A stretch of DNA of 64,000 nucleotides, from NCBI GenBank assembly GCA_035079385.1, contig JAVHKY010000024.1:1674001-1738000 (forward strand). The letters run 5' to 3'. The notes below the pieces were generated by a model. That model searched no databases, was not told the DNA's origin, and was given only the letters and a program-made list of their open reading frames with translations. This document shows, one piece after another, positions 47,943 to 60,548 of the stretch; position 1 is the first letter of the stretch; each line of letters opens with the position of its first letter. Both the position numbers and the translations under genes were made by a program. The stretch is from Aspidiotus rigidus (taxonomy: Eukaryota; Arthropoda; Insecta; Hemiptera; Diaspididae).

Positions 47943-48180
47943 AAGCGCTGCTTGAAAAAGAGCCTCCATGTTAGTTTCGAGAAAAACGCATTCGAAGTTT
48001 CAAAGTATTGTACTTCTAAACCAAATAGACTCTTCTTAATTTCGTTATAACACGCTTTAATGTCTTTTTTGAGCAGTTAAAGTTGGTAGATATACTATAG
48101 TAGAGATCGTAGAACAAAATAAAGGTATTTTTGGAAGAAGGCCCTAAGGCTGCGGAGGCTCCTTTTCTACGCAGCGCCTC
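47943..48180. mobile_element. GCGCTGCG-end inverted-repeat element, about 240 bp
   Basis: Ends GAAGCGCTGCTTGAAAAAG...GCCTCC and, inverted, GAGGCGCTGCGTAGAAAAGG...GCCTCC match imperfectly. They resemble the 77-bp hairpin at 38200-38276. The interior is non-coding. Confidence 0.6.
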
Positions 48181-51100
48181 AATTTCAATCGGTTTTATAC
48201 TTTCAAGCGCCAAGTGGGATCCAAGCGTTCTTGTTCACCTCTAATACGTCTACTCATCTTAACCAAGTATGAAATGGCCTCTAATTTGTAAAGACAACAT
48301 TCTCGAAATATTTTCAAGCTTCCCTTCCCCCCCCCCCCCCCCACCCTCAAGTATGAGTATAGATGGATAATCTCCTCTTCATAATAGCTTGAAATTCTAA
48401 ATTTTCCCAAGTCCCTCTCATCATATTAATTATATAATTGAATGGTAGAAATTTTTCCTAGTCTCCTTCCATACAATTATTTGTATAATGACTCGAAGAT
48501 CAAAAATATTTCAAGCCTCCTTTCCTCCTCTCTGAACCACAATTAGCTGGAGACGACAAACATTTATCCCATATTACCAAAAAACAAAATTTTCTGGGAA
48601 TCTCTCATTAAATCACACGAGAGGGTTCGAAAGCGGGGAGTCATGCCTTTAATTATATTTCGTTCCTCAAAACTTTCTCGCCTTCTCCTAACCGTCTAGT
48701 CTGTATAATCAGGGCATAAGAGCCTAAGCTATGCGTTTTGTTGCGCACGGTGGTTCGTACGCCAGGACGGGGTTGATGGAAGCTACCCACTTCGGAGGCT
48801 GCATCGGCAATACGCGAAATCAGTTGTTACCGTGAAGGATGCATAAATAAAGCGAGAGCAGAGGTCTCGAGGTGAACCTTATAATATTCAACTTGTGTTT
48901 GAAAAGATCTGGCAATTAGTTGGAGAGAGAGAGAGGAATGAGCCTTTGATGGAAACGGTAGCTTGCCGGTGAACGTGAAACTCGGAGCTATTAATACGGG
49001 TATATTCGACCACCATTTTTGTACTTGATGAACCCCGAGTGACTTTGAAGACGCGCGTAAAACGACATGGAAACCGAAATTTGGTTAACCCCGAATTCGC
49101 CCGCTTCGAGATAATGTATGAGGGTGTTCATTATAGTGTTCGTAAGCGTTCGGTCTTCATCAATCACAAAAATGTTGGATTAGTATACCTGTGTTTATAT
49201 AGTTGCCTATACCGCGATTTCCGCGGCGAATAACAAGAAGAATGGTGAGTTGAGGAAATAGCGTCAAAACTGTGGCTTCCGCGGAGATAAACGAGGGCTA
49301 AGAGGAAGTAGACGGGTGACGTACACAAGCGAAAGACGTCGAAGAAGCTGGGGATGATGTTCTATCCGCGATGTCTACAGCCAGCAACGAGAAGAACTTC
49401 GTAATAACAAGAGTAGAAAGCAGTGCGAGGGATTTGAGATATGAAGAAGGAGTGGTTAAACCTATGTGGGAAAACCGGAGACAACCTTGAGAAGGTGAGA
49501 GAAAGCAAGAAAGAAGACAAGACTGGAAGCCGTCTCTCTTCGAGAGGAGGGGTAAAAATTCCTTGCGGAGAATGTTTTACAGGGCATCTGAAGGAAAAAA
49601 TCGGCGCGATCACGTGAGAAAGGTGGTAGAAGTATTTTGGATATCTGGGGGTACTTTGCCTACAGCTCGCGTTCGTTACGGCGAGTTGTTAAATACTTGA
49701 ACTCGTGAGTTCAAGAACTTTGAGTAATAAAAATGTCAAATTATAATATAAGAAGGCGAAGACTTGTAGATTCGCTCTTCACCTGGGCTGTACCCGCTAT
49801 TTTGTTACAATTTTTCTTGCATTTTTCTCAGATTGTGACGTAAATATTTCTTCTCCGGAAGTTTTCCGTAAATTATTCAAAGAATTCGAGATATCATCGG
49901 ACTGGAGAGGACGATATAATCTGCGCGCCTCAAAAGACTACAATGTACCTTTATGAATCCTATATGTGTGCGGGGAGACGAAAATCTTCAATACCTCATG
50001 CGCGTGAAAGCTGCAGATGTACACTTCGAATGTAATTTCAATAGAAGTTTAACGTTGTGAAATATGAAAGTTACGGTTGAATGCGGTCAAGACGTAGGGG
50101 CGATAAAATTGATAAGTAATTTCTGTTTTCTTCTTATTCAAACAGAAACGCGTAATATTCTAATACGCCAGTGATACCTACGTAAAGCAAATAAAAGCAA
50201 AATTACCGGAGCGCGATCGAGAGTTGAGGACGATAAAGAAGAGAAATGCGGTTGTTTATTGCAAATCAGAGATGAGTACATAAATAGATACAATGAGCGT
50301 TCGCTTATCGGACAAAGTTTTCTTGCTATGTGTGAAGTATTTTTCCCAGTTAATTGATGCAAAAAAAGAGAATGTTGCGCAGGAATAGTGCACTGCACGT
50401 ATTTCTTATTATGTAGAACCTTAACATAATATATCCAGCCATTAAAATTTTGCTGGTATAGTAACTACATCATACGTACTCTACCTAACTTATTTCATGC
50501 CCATTTTTCTCACCATACGCCTACATCAAGTTATTCAAAACTTGAAAATTGAACCTTCGGATTAACCGACACTTTTCGTTATCGGACACACCTTATTTCC
50601 CGAATGCACTGAATAACCGAGCTCAAGCTGAGTTTACATGATTATATCGCTATCGACAAAGGGGGTTTTGGGTGTTGTGCCGCTGTAGGCCTGGTCAAGT
50701 TTTGCCGCCTCGTTTTTTCGTTCTTTTCTAATTTTCTTGACGCCCCTTCGAAAGATTCAAAATTTGCCGCCCCCCAAAAACTACCGCTGTCTTGGCTATC
50801 GATTTAAAAGAAACTCGTAGGTATCAAAAAAAAAAATTTCTAAATTTCTGGTCTCAACCTTTTGATCGTTCTTTGACGACTTTGTGACCCTTCCAATTCT
50901 TACAGCATATTGCTGCATCAAAAATTTTCCCCCCCTGTAAGCATATCATGGGTTCTAACACTTTTAATTACGAGCATCTTATCTATCGAGTCAGAAGGAG
51001 TCTAAATTCCAGGAAAAGAAACGTACATACGCTGAACACACGTGTAGAAGCTGAGATAACTTTGAGAGTTTGAATTCTAAGAATGAGGCCAATCACACTT

Positions 51101-52562
51101 GAGAGAAGAAATATCTCTTACGCCACATGTGGCTTCATCCATAGAAACCTGGCGATACCTTCGATTATTTGTTGCATTTAAAGCTGTACGGGGGGGCAAT
51201 CGTTTCCTTTGATTTATTAAATTCTGAATAAACTTTTTATATTATCCGTAATTTTTCGGAATAAAAACGAAGCTAAAATTTCGCAACCTTCTTTAAACAA
51301 TCACGTTTTAGGGTTCTTTCTCTTCTTCACGTCCCATTCTCTCGAATGTATTCTTAAAGGAAACAAAAAGAACTGCTTTCGAATAAAGTTCAGGTAGAAA
51401 CACGAAAAAACAAAATTGTTTAACTAATACCTAATGTGTCTAAGAAATACAAAATGAAGGTACAAAGTATAGATAATTTTACCTTAGTTGGTTCATCGTA
51501 ACACCGTTGAAAATAATGCGTGGTCTCGAGAAACTGACAATTGTTTGATCAGAAAACCGAAAAGGCTAAACTAGGCGCGTACGTTATTCGAAAACAGTGA
51601 AAATGTCGAGCTTAGGCTATCTACGATTCAAACACGTAAGCAATGCGCGCAAAAGTAAAAACGAACAAAAGATACACCGTTGATCTCGATGAAAAGTTGA
51701 AATTCAAGGTCCGAAATTTGCAATTTTAGGAAAGCAACGTAAAAATATCAAATTCCACGACTAAAAACGTTTCTAAATCACCGAAATTCGATTCGAAACC
51801 GAAAGAAAATGCAAGTCAGCCTGTAAATTTTGCGTTATACAACTCATACAGCGATGCATAAGCAAGATGCCTGACGTTCCGCTACTACATGAATGGACGA
51901 CGAACGAGAAAAACCGGTCGTCATTGCACTGATGGTCACCCCTTGTTAACGCATTCTACCGGCAGCGATGTGACTCAGGAACTTCGATTTTGTACGTTTA
52001 AAAGTATAACATTCTTGTTTGTCAGATATTTTTTCGAGAACATTCGCACGTCAGATACAGTTTCAACGCTTTTTCCGATTGAAGTAAAAATAGACATCGT
52101 AAATTATGATGAATGCGTCACTCCATCGTTCTTATAAGAAACAACGAGCTTTATAATTCTAGCATCTTCTGCACATCTGAAATCTTACGGTACAGGACCA
52201 AAGAGCCGTGAAAAGTCTCGATTTTCGAGTTTTCTTTTTTTATACAAATTTTACAACCAAAGAGGAGAAGAGTTCGACTCTGCTTGCACAGTAAATTCAC
52301 ACGAATAAACGTAAAAACGAGTTTATTCGGTCGAGGTACTTCGACGTCTTCTTTTGAGTGAATGAATCGATAAACTTTACGACAACATAGATCATTACAG
52401 CTCGAGGGAGTTAAGGGAAGAACTTGGTATTGGAAAATGGAGTAATTTTGTCAGAGTTGTTTTTTAGGAAGGAAGATAGATTGGAAGAAATGTTGGGGGA
52501 GGAACGGAGCGGAAAGAGATGAGGACAGGAAAAGCAGTGGTTAGCAGACACATTGACCAACC
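48181..52562. other. Long intergenic stretch, nothing recognised
   Basis: No protein domains or transposon ends were seen. There is a C run near 48327-48342 and some CG-richer sections (48.7-49.7 and 51.5-52.1 kb). Frames at 49039-49233, 49362-49613 and 51889-52137 have no recognisable motif. These parts may be unique host DNA with regulatory content. Confidence 0.4.
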
Positions 52563-53529
52563 CAAACATGATGCAGGCAATCAAGCTCTTCAATCTCTTT
52601 CTTCCGTTCCGTTTCGCATAAATCCATCCTTAGCTATATCAATTATATCCTTAATCCATTCTCTCTCCCCCATCAAAATTGATTTCCTCTGGATCCCCGC
52701 ACATGCGGGAATTACTAACAATGAAATTACAGACGACAAACCTAAATTAGCACGTCTATCTCAGGTCTCATCAAACCTTCTTCCCATGTCAGAATTGTAT
52801 TCGCTCACTAAACGCTCCACACGGGATGACTGGTCTCTAAATTATTCAAATTCATTTAACAATCAAAATTCTCACTATTTACTTGTGCAACCCTTTCTTC
52901 CGACATCTCCTTGGTTTCAGAAATTTCACGACACCTCTCGTTCTCTCATTGTCAAAATCAGCCGTCTTCGCTTCGGACATGATCGTCTCCATGTCCACCT
53001 CAAACGCATAAATCTCATAGTATCTGACGCATGCTTCTTCCATCCAGATAACCCTTTAAAAGCCGACATCAACCACTACTTTTTTGAATGCTCAGAATTA
53101 CCAAATTTAAGACAAAAACTCTATTCAGAATGTATGAATTTAAATTTGCCAACCCCTCTCCGAGCTATTGACCTTCTCTCATCCGAAGAATTATCCATTT
53201 TCCCTCATATCTTTCATTTCCTTAAACATCTTCCGGAATCCATCACAATTTGACTTACATAATTCATAACAAATTTGTTAAACGAGGTAAGGCCTAGTTG
53301 CCATCCTCCAACACCCTGTTTTTTTTTTTTTTTTATTATTATTTATTTATTATCATTATTTTGTATCTTTGTATTTTTCTTTTTTTTCTTCCTTCAAAAT
53401 TTCTGTAATTTTGTTTTTCTCTTCCTTGTTTTGTAATGTTTCTCTTTTTATTTTTATCTTTATTTTTTATTTTTTTTATTATTTTTTTTTATTATTTTCA
53501 CAATAAAGGGTGTATTAAAAAAAAAAAAA
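52563..53529 (+). mobile_element. Non-LTR retrotransposon 3' end with long open frame
   Basis: A frame open to 53253 encodes the C-terminal part of RNase H: ALQSLSSV, then IDFLWIPAHAGITNNEITD, the WIPxHxGIxxNE motif. The C-terminal domain follows: KISRLRFGHDRLHVHLKRI, DACFF, HYFFECSELPNLR. The H-x-x-x-E-C stretch matches the cysteine/histidine tail of the I-type group. AATAAA near 53502 and an A run at about 53517-53529 mark the 3' end. The 5' truncation is near 52563 within the DSxSAL region. Unlike the other copies, its frame is unbroken for over 200 codons, so it is comparatively young. No target duplication was found. Confidence 0.85.
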
Positions 53530-53989
53530 CTCCTTTGAAAAAACTTATTTAGAAATTTTCTGGCGTAGCCAAAAGAATAAAGACCATGTTTCATACCTTG
53601 AAGAAGTGGAGGCGGACAGCCATGGGGGATTAGCCACAGGGAGGGGAACGTGCAAAATTGGGAAATTTACCTCAGGTTTTAAATGGGGTTGAAGAAGGGA
53701 TTGTGTAGGCAGGGAGGATTTGCCATCCAAGGGGCTCGAAAAATTTGAAAACTTTCCTAGGGTTTTAAATGGGGTAGGGAGTACAAAAAAGGTATGAAAT
53801 ATGTCAAAAAGTAACCCATACGGACCGTTCATTTATTCTTCAATCATGGGAAACATTCTGGTGCAACCAACAAGCTGACTGCCATACTTCGGTCCATTTG
53901 AAACTTCAGACGTGGAGAGGTGATCCTTACTTGGTTAAGAATTGATCATATAATAGGCACACAAATTACCTATTCTTACCGAACTATTC
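53530..53989. other. Unassigned stretch
   Basis: Contains two similar blocks (TTTAAATGGGGTTGAAGAAG near 53677 and TTTTAAATGGGGTAGGGAG near 53763), a short local duplication. No gene was recognised. Confidence 0.35.
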
Positions 53990-54950
53990 CAGAAGCCAGC
54001 TGTCTCCCTACCCGATTCTCTCTGCTAAAGACCTATTTTTTCCTATCCTGGCTTAAAACTTTCCCCCCTTCCTCCCTCAAGGTTTACAAAATGTAATTGA
54101 TCCTATTTCACTTTTTTTCTTCAGTACCCACGTCATACATACCCATACTCCAATCATTTCCGGACTTCAACTAGCCCTTATTACACTACACATTAGCCCT
54201 TCATTCAGCCTACCCTTAGGCAGGTGTTCCTTACCATGCTCTTTCACTCACTGCTAACTTTCTGGCCTCGAAAGCCCAATATCCAAATCTCCATATATTC
54301 AAATGATCTGAGCCGATGGACTGTATCATTTCTGTCGCGTCAATCCCATCTAGGCATTTATCTTAAACTTAGCCCCAAACATCTTATTTTTTCATTCACT
54401 ACCTTTGATCAACCCATATTCTTACCAATCGTCTTGATCTTACTGAAATTCTCAAGACAGCTAACTTCTTATTATGTAGGATACATAAGATCTCGACGAA
54501 TTTTTATTTCTGTGTGGTAGTGAAAGATACCGAAGTTGACGCTGTATTCCCCAGCCTCTCTCTTCTCGCCCGCTTCTCTCATCCTCTCGAATTCTCCATT
54601 CTTACTCATTCCACCAAGTCCATCGTTTGACGAAACCTCATTCTCATACACTCGTCAAACTCTTCCTTATCCCTTGTCTCAAAGACTGTTCTGATTCATA
54701 GAATGAAGTACTTAAGATCGTTCCCAAATATCAATGCAACATTTCATCCTTCCACATAAGAAACTTCACTTCCATATTTAGTGCTGAACTTGACGCTGCG
54801 CTGTATTCATCAGCCTCTCTTTTCTCAGTCGCTTCTCTCCTACCCGCGAATCCCCCATTCGTACTCATTCCAACAATTCCATCGTTTTCTTATACACTCG
54901 TCAAGTTCTTCCTTACCCTCTTAGTCCATGAGTCATAATCAGAGCTAGGA
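53990..54950 (+). mobile_element. Strongly decayed non-LTR retrotransposon with internal duplication
   Basis: Reverse transcriptase remains near 54.23-54.40 kb (HLGIYLKLSPKHLIFSF, the equivalent of the SK-containing segment). RNase H-like remains near 54.77-54.86 kb read FSAELDAALYSSASL. A segment of about 250 bp is present twice in tandem (starts near 54533 and 54785; shared TTGACGCTG, CCAGCCTCTC and CTCATTCCA words). It resembles the 15.1-kb copy. Confidence 0.65.
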
Positions 54951-55059
54951 ATTTTTGGCAAAAAAAAATGGCAATTCGGCATTTAAAATTGTAATTCTCG
55001 GCATTATTCGGCACTAAAAATTTACAGCAAAGAAATGGATTTTCATGGTACAAGTTCTT

Positions 55060-55685
55060 TCAAAATAATAACTAACCTATAAGAATCGCTTATTGAACAT
55101 AACTACTACAGTGGAAACTCTATACAACGAATCTGAAGGGACCACAAAAAAAATTCGTTATATAGAAAATTCGTTAAAAAGAAATTCATTTTTTTTCTTA
55201 TTTTTGCGAAGTTCCACATTTTGAATGATGAAAATTTTCAAATTTCACCTGAAAGTTGACATTGTTAGAAGGAAATGTTGAAACATTCGTCAAAATTCAA
55301 ATTTTCTGGAGAAAATATTCAAATGTTTACCAAAGAATCAGAATTTTCAGAAAAAAGTTTGAATTCAGGCCAGAAATCGACATTTTTTTGGAAAAAATGA
55401 CAAGATTTCTGTAGAAAATTCGTTATATAGAGTGAATTGTTCGTTATAAAGAGATTTTTTAACACATAAAATTCATTGAAGGGGGAGGGACCGAGGAAAA
55501 ATTCGTAATATGGAGGAATTCGTTATATAGGGGTTTGTTATATAGAGTTTCCACTGTAAGTGTTTTTCTACATTGTTTTGAGTGACACTGTGTCGTTTGT
55601 CACTTAAGAGGTACTTATAATCTGAAAATGATCTTTCAACGTCTGCTGAAACGATAGGAGCATATGCGTATGCAGATAATTATAA
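55060..55685 (-). pseudogene. hAT-like transposase C-terminal fragment, split by a MITE
   Basis: Minus strand 55685-55559 reads AYAYAPIVSADVERSFSDYK, then LLSDKRHSVTQNNVEKHL, and continues beyond the MITE as VMFNKRFL near 55.1 kb. The pattern YAPxxSxDVERSFSxYKxLLxDxR occurs in the C-terminal dimerisation region of hAT-type transposases and CGGBP1-like proteins derived from them. The rest of the transposase was not found. Confidence 0.6.
55109..55556. mobile_element. 448-bp TA-flanked MITE (Tc1/mariner/pogo-like)
   Basis: Ends CAGTGGAAACTCTATA and TATAGAGTTTCCACTG are perfect inverses; the homology continues with one or two changes through AACGAA. TA flanks both sides (55107-55108, 55557-55558). 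Subterminal TTCGTTATATAG words repeat on both sides. Non-coding. It splits a hAT-like coding fragment. Confidence 0.9.
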
Positions 55686-56725
55686 AAAAAGATCTAATTT
55701 TTGTATGAAGAGGGCTGTTTCGGCGTTATCCGGCATTTATCTCATTTTCGGCATTTATCCCACTTTCGGCATTATTCGGCAAAATAAAAATTGTTTCCTA
55801 GCCTCCTCTACCCTAATTCGTGCTCATCTTTTATTTTTTCTCATCTGCCCTCAAACAAATTTATTCGGTAAATGCCAGCAAATCCTAGCTCTGGTCATAA
55901 TAAAAATAGTGGTTATGGTACCACGTGGGGGGCCAAAGCGTCACTTTAGGATATGTTAGTAGGGGTGATACTTGATGTAAAAAACGATGATAGACATTTG
56001 GGAAGACCAGCTTTTCGAAATGACGGATTAAAAGGCAAATAACTCATGTTGTATGGGTCAAATTTTCTACTTTCTCCTTTCAATAAAAGGGCCCCGAATG
56101 ACATATCCAACTTCTCGTCCCTCACATCCTGTAATAAATTTTCTTTGGCACGTTCTAGCTCCCTAAAATCAGTGTTTTGCAAACATCTTGAAAAATTGGG
56201 CATCAATCATGAAAGATTTCAGATAAAAAATGTTCCTCCTGAAATTTCGTATAGAAAATACCATTCAAACTTTGTTATGCATCCGCTTATCAGTGTGAAA
56301 AGCTCGTCGAAATTTGGGAACTTTGGGAAAAAGTCAATTTTTCAGCAATGAATATCTGAAAAATCAAACACTAATGAAATGAAAAAATATATATTTGAAA
56401 CAAAAACTGTTTATTGGAAAACGTTAACTGCAAAATCGATTGCCTAAACTTTCTTCCAAAGTTTGTCGAAAGTCCCGAGTTTTTGGAAGGAAATTGATTG
56501 TTTCAAGGGTCCAGTTTGTCACTTTTGAGTGACTTGGTCACTTTTTTAAGCTTCAGTCACTTGTAGTTTTTAAAGAAAGTAGTCACTTTTGTCACTTTTT
56601 CATCCATACTTGAAAATCACAAGTTTTTCTAGTATTTCCATCACTCGGTGTGTGTTTGATCGCGGATCTTTCTTTCTTCCTTTTTTCTATCAGGTAGGTA
56701 CCCTTGTATTTAGCATCCCATACCA

Positions 56726-56769
<44 letters not shown>

Positions 56770-57269
56770 AATTCGTCTTTGAACGGAGAGTGACAATGGC
56801 TGGTATTTGATAAAATTTGAAGCACGTATTTAGTCGAGAAATTACACAAATTTATCCGCGTATTTACCCGTATAGCTCTTTTCCAGTATCCCAAATTGCA
56901 TACGTATTCTCCTACGTGTCATCGAGTCGGTAGTATTTCTGACATTCCTTTTATGGGTGTTGCTGGATTGCATACTCATTTTCATTCTGGAGTAGTTTGC
57001 CATAAAAGCAATAATACTACTTATTGTCCATGAATTTCTTAATTCTTCTTTGAAAAATTTGCAAGACAATGACTGAATGACTGGAATACGGACGAGTTAC
57101 AGAAATTATCACTCGTGGATAATTTGATAAAGCAGTTACCTACTTTTTGGACCAATTGAGCGTTTTCTTCTTTTTATCAGTCCAATTATTATGATTTATT
57201 AACAAAAAAATATTTTGGGACTCATCGTTTGTGTAAATACATTTTAACCAAAAATGATTCAAATAAAAT
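55686..57269. other. Unassigned stretch with T run
   Basis: CGGCATTTATC/CGGCATTATT words repeat near 55.72-55.79 kb. A minus frame at 55946-56206 (ALLLKGESRKFDPYNMSYL) looks protein-like but matches no family I know; it could belong to the adjacent hAT remnant. A T run covers about 56730-56768. Nothing else was recognised. Confidence 0.35.
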
Positions 57270-57819
57270 GAATCCAGTGTTGCTCGTGAAGTTGATTGAA
57301 TTGAGTTTATCATAACTGAATTAAAAAGAAAGAAACAAGAGTTTGAATCGGAAAAGCTCTATAGTTACTAAACAAAATATTAAATCCTTTTGTAATCAAA
57401 CATTCATAATTATGTAAAAGCTTACAGCAGCACCATAGTATCCACTTAGTGCACACAATGCACCACACTAGATTTTTTTTTTAGTTACAAAAATACGAGA
57501 AAATTCTGAAAGGGTTAACCACCTATACCTATAGAAGGCAATAGTAAAAATCTAGAGGCGTTTGTTCCTATTGTACTGGAAAACTGAATAACTAAAAATG
57601 ATTGTATCACTAATGAGGAAGCATAAGGTTATAAGAGTTTGTCGGATACGGTGGTGTTGTTGTAAGATTTTACATACGGAATGTTTGATTACAAAATTAT
57701 TTAATATTTTATTTAGTAGGTACCTAACTAGAGTTTTTTTTATTCAAACTCTTGTTTTTTTCTTTTTAGTTCAGTTATGATAACTCAATTCAATGAACTT
57801 CATGAGCTACACCGGATTC
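57270..57819. mobile_element. 550-bp inverted-repeat element with ~75-bp termini
   Basis: The left arm GAATCCAGTGTTGCTCGTGA continues through TTGAATTGAGTTTATCATAA and ACAAGAGTTTGAAT. The right arm is its inverse with under ten differences. The interior is non-coding. No certain target duplication was seen. Confidence 0.85.
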
Positions 57820-57903
57820 TTTTTTTAAATATTTTATATTTTACATTGTTTTCTACAATAAATAATTCAAAATAATTTGCAATCAATAATTTCGTTGCAT
57901 TAA

Positions 57904-58342
57904 GGGTATGCTCTACCTAGTCATTCACACGTAGACACACACAAAATATGTATCACATGTTGCGATTTTTGCCTCAAGATAACTTATTAAATAAAGCATG
58001 AAATATCTTGAAACTTCGTATTTATGTAGACAAAACTTAAGAAAATACGGCTAATTGGTTCACATGAACTAATTTTGTTCATTAATTGGAATTCAACGAT
58101 TCAAAGATGGCCCCTTCAGATATAAGTATAAACGTTTCCTGAAGATCATTCAGAATATTTCGCGATCTGTCAACTAATTAGCTGTATTTTCCTCAACTTC
58201 AAGAATAAATCAAACTACGTTCCTAATCATTTTGTACATTATTCGATATGTTATATGTGGGCAAAAATCACTACCCGCAAGACACCATTTTGTGTAATAC
58301 ACGTGTATTTTCTGTGTGTGAGTGACTAGGTAGAGCATACCC
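57904..58342. mobile_element. 439-bp TTAA-flanked inverted-repeat transposon, GGGTATGC type
   Basis: Ends GGGTATGCTCTACCTAGTCA and TGACTAGGTAGAGCATACCC are perfect inverses, followed inward by TCACAC/GTGTGA. TTAA flanks both sides (57900-57903, 58343-58346). The interior lacks a transposase and is shared with 33560-33894. Confidence 0.92.
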
Positions 58343-58984
58343 TTAAATGATTGATAAATAAATATTTAGCAGATATTTAAAACCTATTTTGTGTGGTTTT
58401 AAGAGATTGCAGCGCCATGAACAGCTTGAATATTATTTAATTTGGTCCAAAGTATAGCAAACATCACCACGCATGGCGGAGAACGGCAAATTACAATTCC
58501 TAATCAAGATTTCATTCCCTTTAGGCCACTGAACTGTTCTTGGCACCACTTAACAATAAAAATACTTTAAATAAATAAATAAATAAAAGTATTTAAAGTG
58601 ATTCCTACTGATTATTTTTCAATGTTGGAGCTCACAATAGACTTTTTATGATGACCATTAGCTTTACAATAAAGTTGTGGTGAATTTTGTAAGAATCACT
58701 TTTGGGTTAAAACTTTTCCGTATTAAAGCTCGAGTTTGGAAAATATTTGGAAACAATCACTTTCCTTCCAAACGCATAGAACTTCCGACAATTTTTAAAA
58801 GGAAGTTCAAGTAGTCTATTTTAAATATACAATTTCAAAAAGAACAAGTTTTCCTTATTGAAACTCAATTTTCCAAAATATTTACTCTAAAAGCACACAA
58901 CTCTTGGAAGCTATTCAAGATCATAATTAGACTGACAATAAAATTCAGATGGTCCGTGATGTAGTGAATTTCATATAAACTCTA
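58343..58984. other. Unassigned stretch
   Basis: AT-rich with an AAATAAATAAATAAAT microsatellite near 58573. No gene was recognised. Confidence 0.4.
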
Positions 58985-59170
58985 GGCTCTCTCAACCTCT
59001 CCTCCTGATATACTTTCTGGTTTCCCTTATCATTCGACAAGCTCCAATTCTTTGATTCGTTCTTCCCGACGCGAAGAAATCATACTACGCCGTCTCAGGG
59101 TGGGCCATATACATCTCACCCTCTCTTTTTGCCCCTCTCACCCATCGAGAAAGAGACAAAAACACGTGGA
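58985..59170 (+). mobile_element. Short non-LTR retrotransposon fragment
   Basis: The frame at 59052 reads SSRREEIILRRLRVGHIHLT, the module just after RNase H in the family at 22.4 kb (RREEVILARLRIGHTRLT). The flanks lose similarity within about 100 bp each way. Confidence 0.75.
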
Positions 59171-60260
59171 AAAATATTGCACCAACTGTAGTTTCGCATT
59201 TCTCATAGTTTATCGGAGAAAGAAAAACAATTGCGATGAGGATTATCTGATTTAAAAGGGAAACTCTTCTCGTCAAGTTTCGTTTTCATCTACTTTCTCC
59301 CTGCAGGTTCAAGGCTCGCGGCTCGATGATATTGGAACCATAAACACCTTCACAAACCAGAGATGGAAAGCGATTCAATAACGCTTCTGACCTTTGAAAA
59401 TAACACTTCTTCTTTTTGCTTTTCGCTTTTTGCTTCCACTTTGGAAAAAAAAAAAAAAAAAATCATCGAAATTCTCTTTATTTTACGTATTAAATATCCT
59501 ACAAGACAATGATCAGGAAAAAATTCATTTCAGTCAAGCTCTACTCGTCGAAAATGCAATAAATTTTCCTGATCGTTGTTTGTTTCACTAAAAAGCGCGA
59601 AATTGAATCACTTTTGCTTTTTGCTTTTCCAACATTTGTTTCGCTTTTTGCTTTTGTTTTTCGCTTCCAGAAATGTCACCGCTTTTCGTTTTAAACTTTC
59701 CAATTTATTTTCGATCTTTGTCATGAACAAAAATAGAATGTTCAAACGAGATGACGGGCGTAAGTGAAAATATCTAGGAATGAAAAGCATTCATTGACTT
59801 CTAAGTTTTCACTTAGAATCTGGGCAGAACTGTTCTTCCACTCCTAAAACTCGAATGCTTATAAAAAATTGAACCCTTGCGTAAAATTTCGTGAAAAATT
59901 GTGTAGGGAAAGAGAACTTTTTCTTTTCGAGTGAGACAAAATAAAAATTCGAAAATCACAAAAAAACAAAGACTTTAAGTAGTCAAGAATAATTTCACGG
60001 GAAAAATAAAAAAATCAACATTAATAAACTGCTTCTAATGAAAAAACAAGAAAATCACAAACAATTAAAACTTTTGACCGAAAAATTAGTACATTTAAAA
60101 GAAAGCATTGAAAAATGGCATATTTCACATTGATAACAATAAGACATTATTTTCATTTTGAAAACTTTCCTTCGCAAATAATCAATTTTAAAGCACATGG
60201 AATGAAAAATTGAATTCCAAATCTGTAGATCTCGACCGAAAGAAATTCGAATCTCTTGAG
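59171..60260. other. Unassigned stretch with GCTTTTTGCTTTTC repeats
   Basis: CTTTTTGCTTTTCGC words recur at 59.41-59.44 and 59.61-59.67 kb, and there is an A run near 59446-59461. No gene was recognised. Confidence 0.4.
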
Positions 60261-60548
60261 CAGCGGTTTTCAAACTTTCTTGTACAATGACCCACTTTCA
60301 ACCCGAAAAAATCTCGCGACCCACTGATGGTGAAGAATCCTACATTGAAGAAAAAAAAGATTTTGGCAAAGTGCAACCCTGTTTGAGAAATATTATACAG
60401 TCGATCAATTTTGCTTTACTTCATCATTTATTATTCTCATTAAAGGGGGAAAAAATTATTTCATGTAAATTTTTCATTACTTCGCGACCCACTTGGAACT
60501 ACTTTGCGACCCATTGGTGGGTCGCGACCCACACTTTGAAAACCGCTG
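60261..60548. mobile_element. 288-bp hAT MITE with perfect 8-bp duplication
   Basis: Ends CAGCGGTTTTCAAACTTT and, inverted, CAGCGGTTTTCAAAGTGT are typical of hAT elements, as is the subterminal GCGACCCAC motif on both sides. CTCTTGAG is present exactly on both flanks (60253-60260, 60549-60556). The interior has no transposase. It is well preserved and therefore fairly recent. Confidence 0.95.

Noticed and set aside
56592..56894. 100-codon minus frame
   Set aside because: Depends on the long homopolymer at 56.73-56.77 kb and has poly-lysine only.
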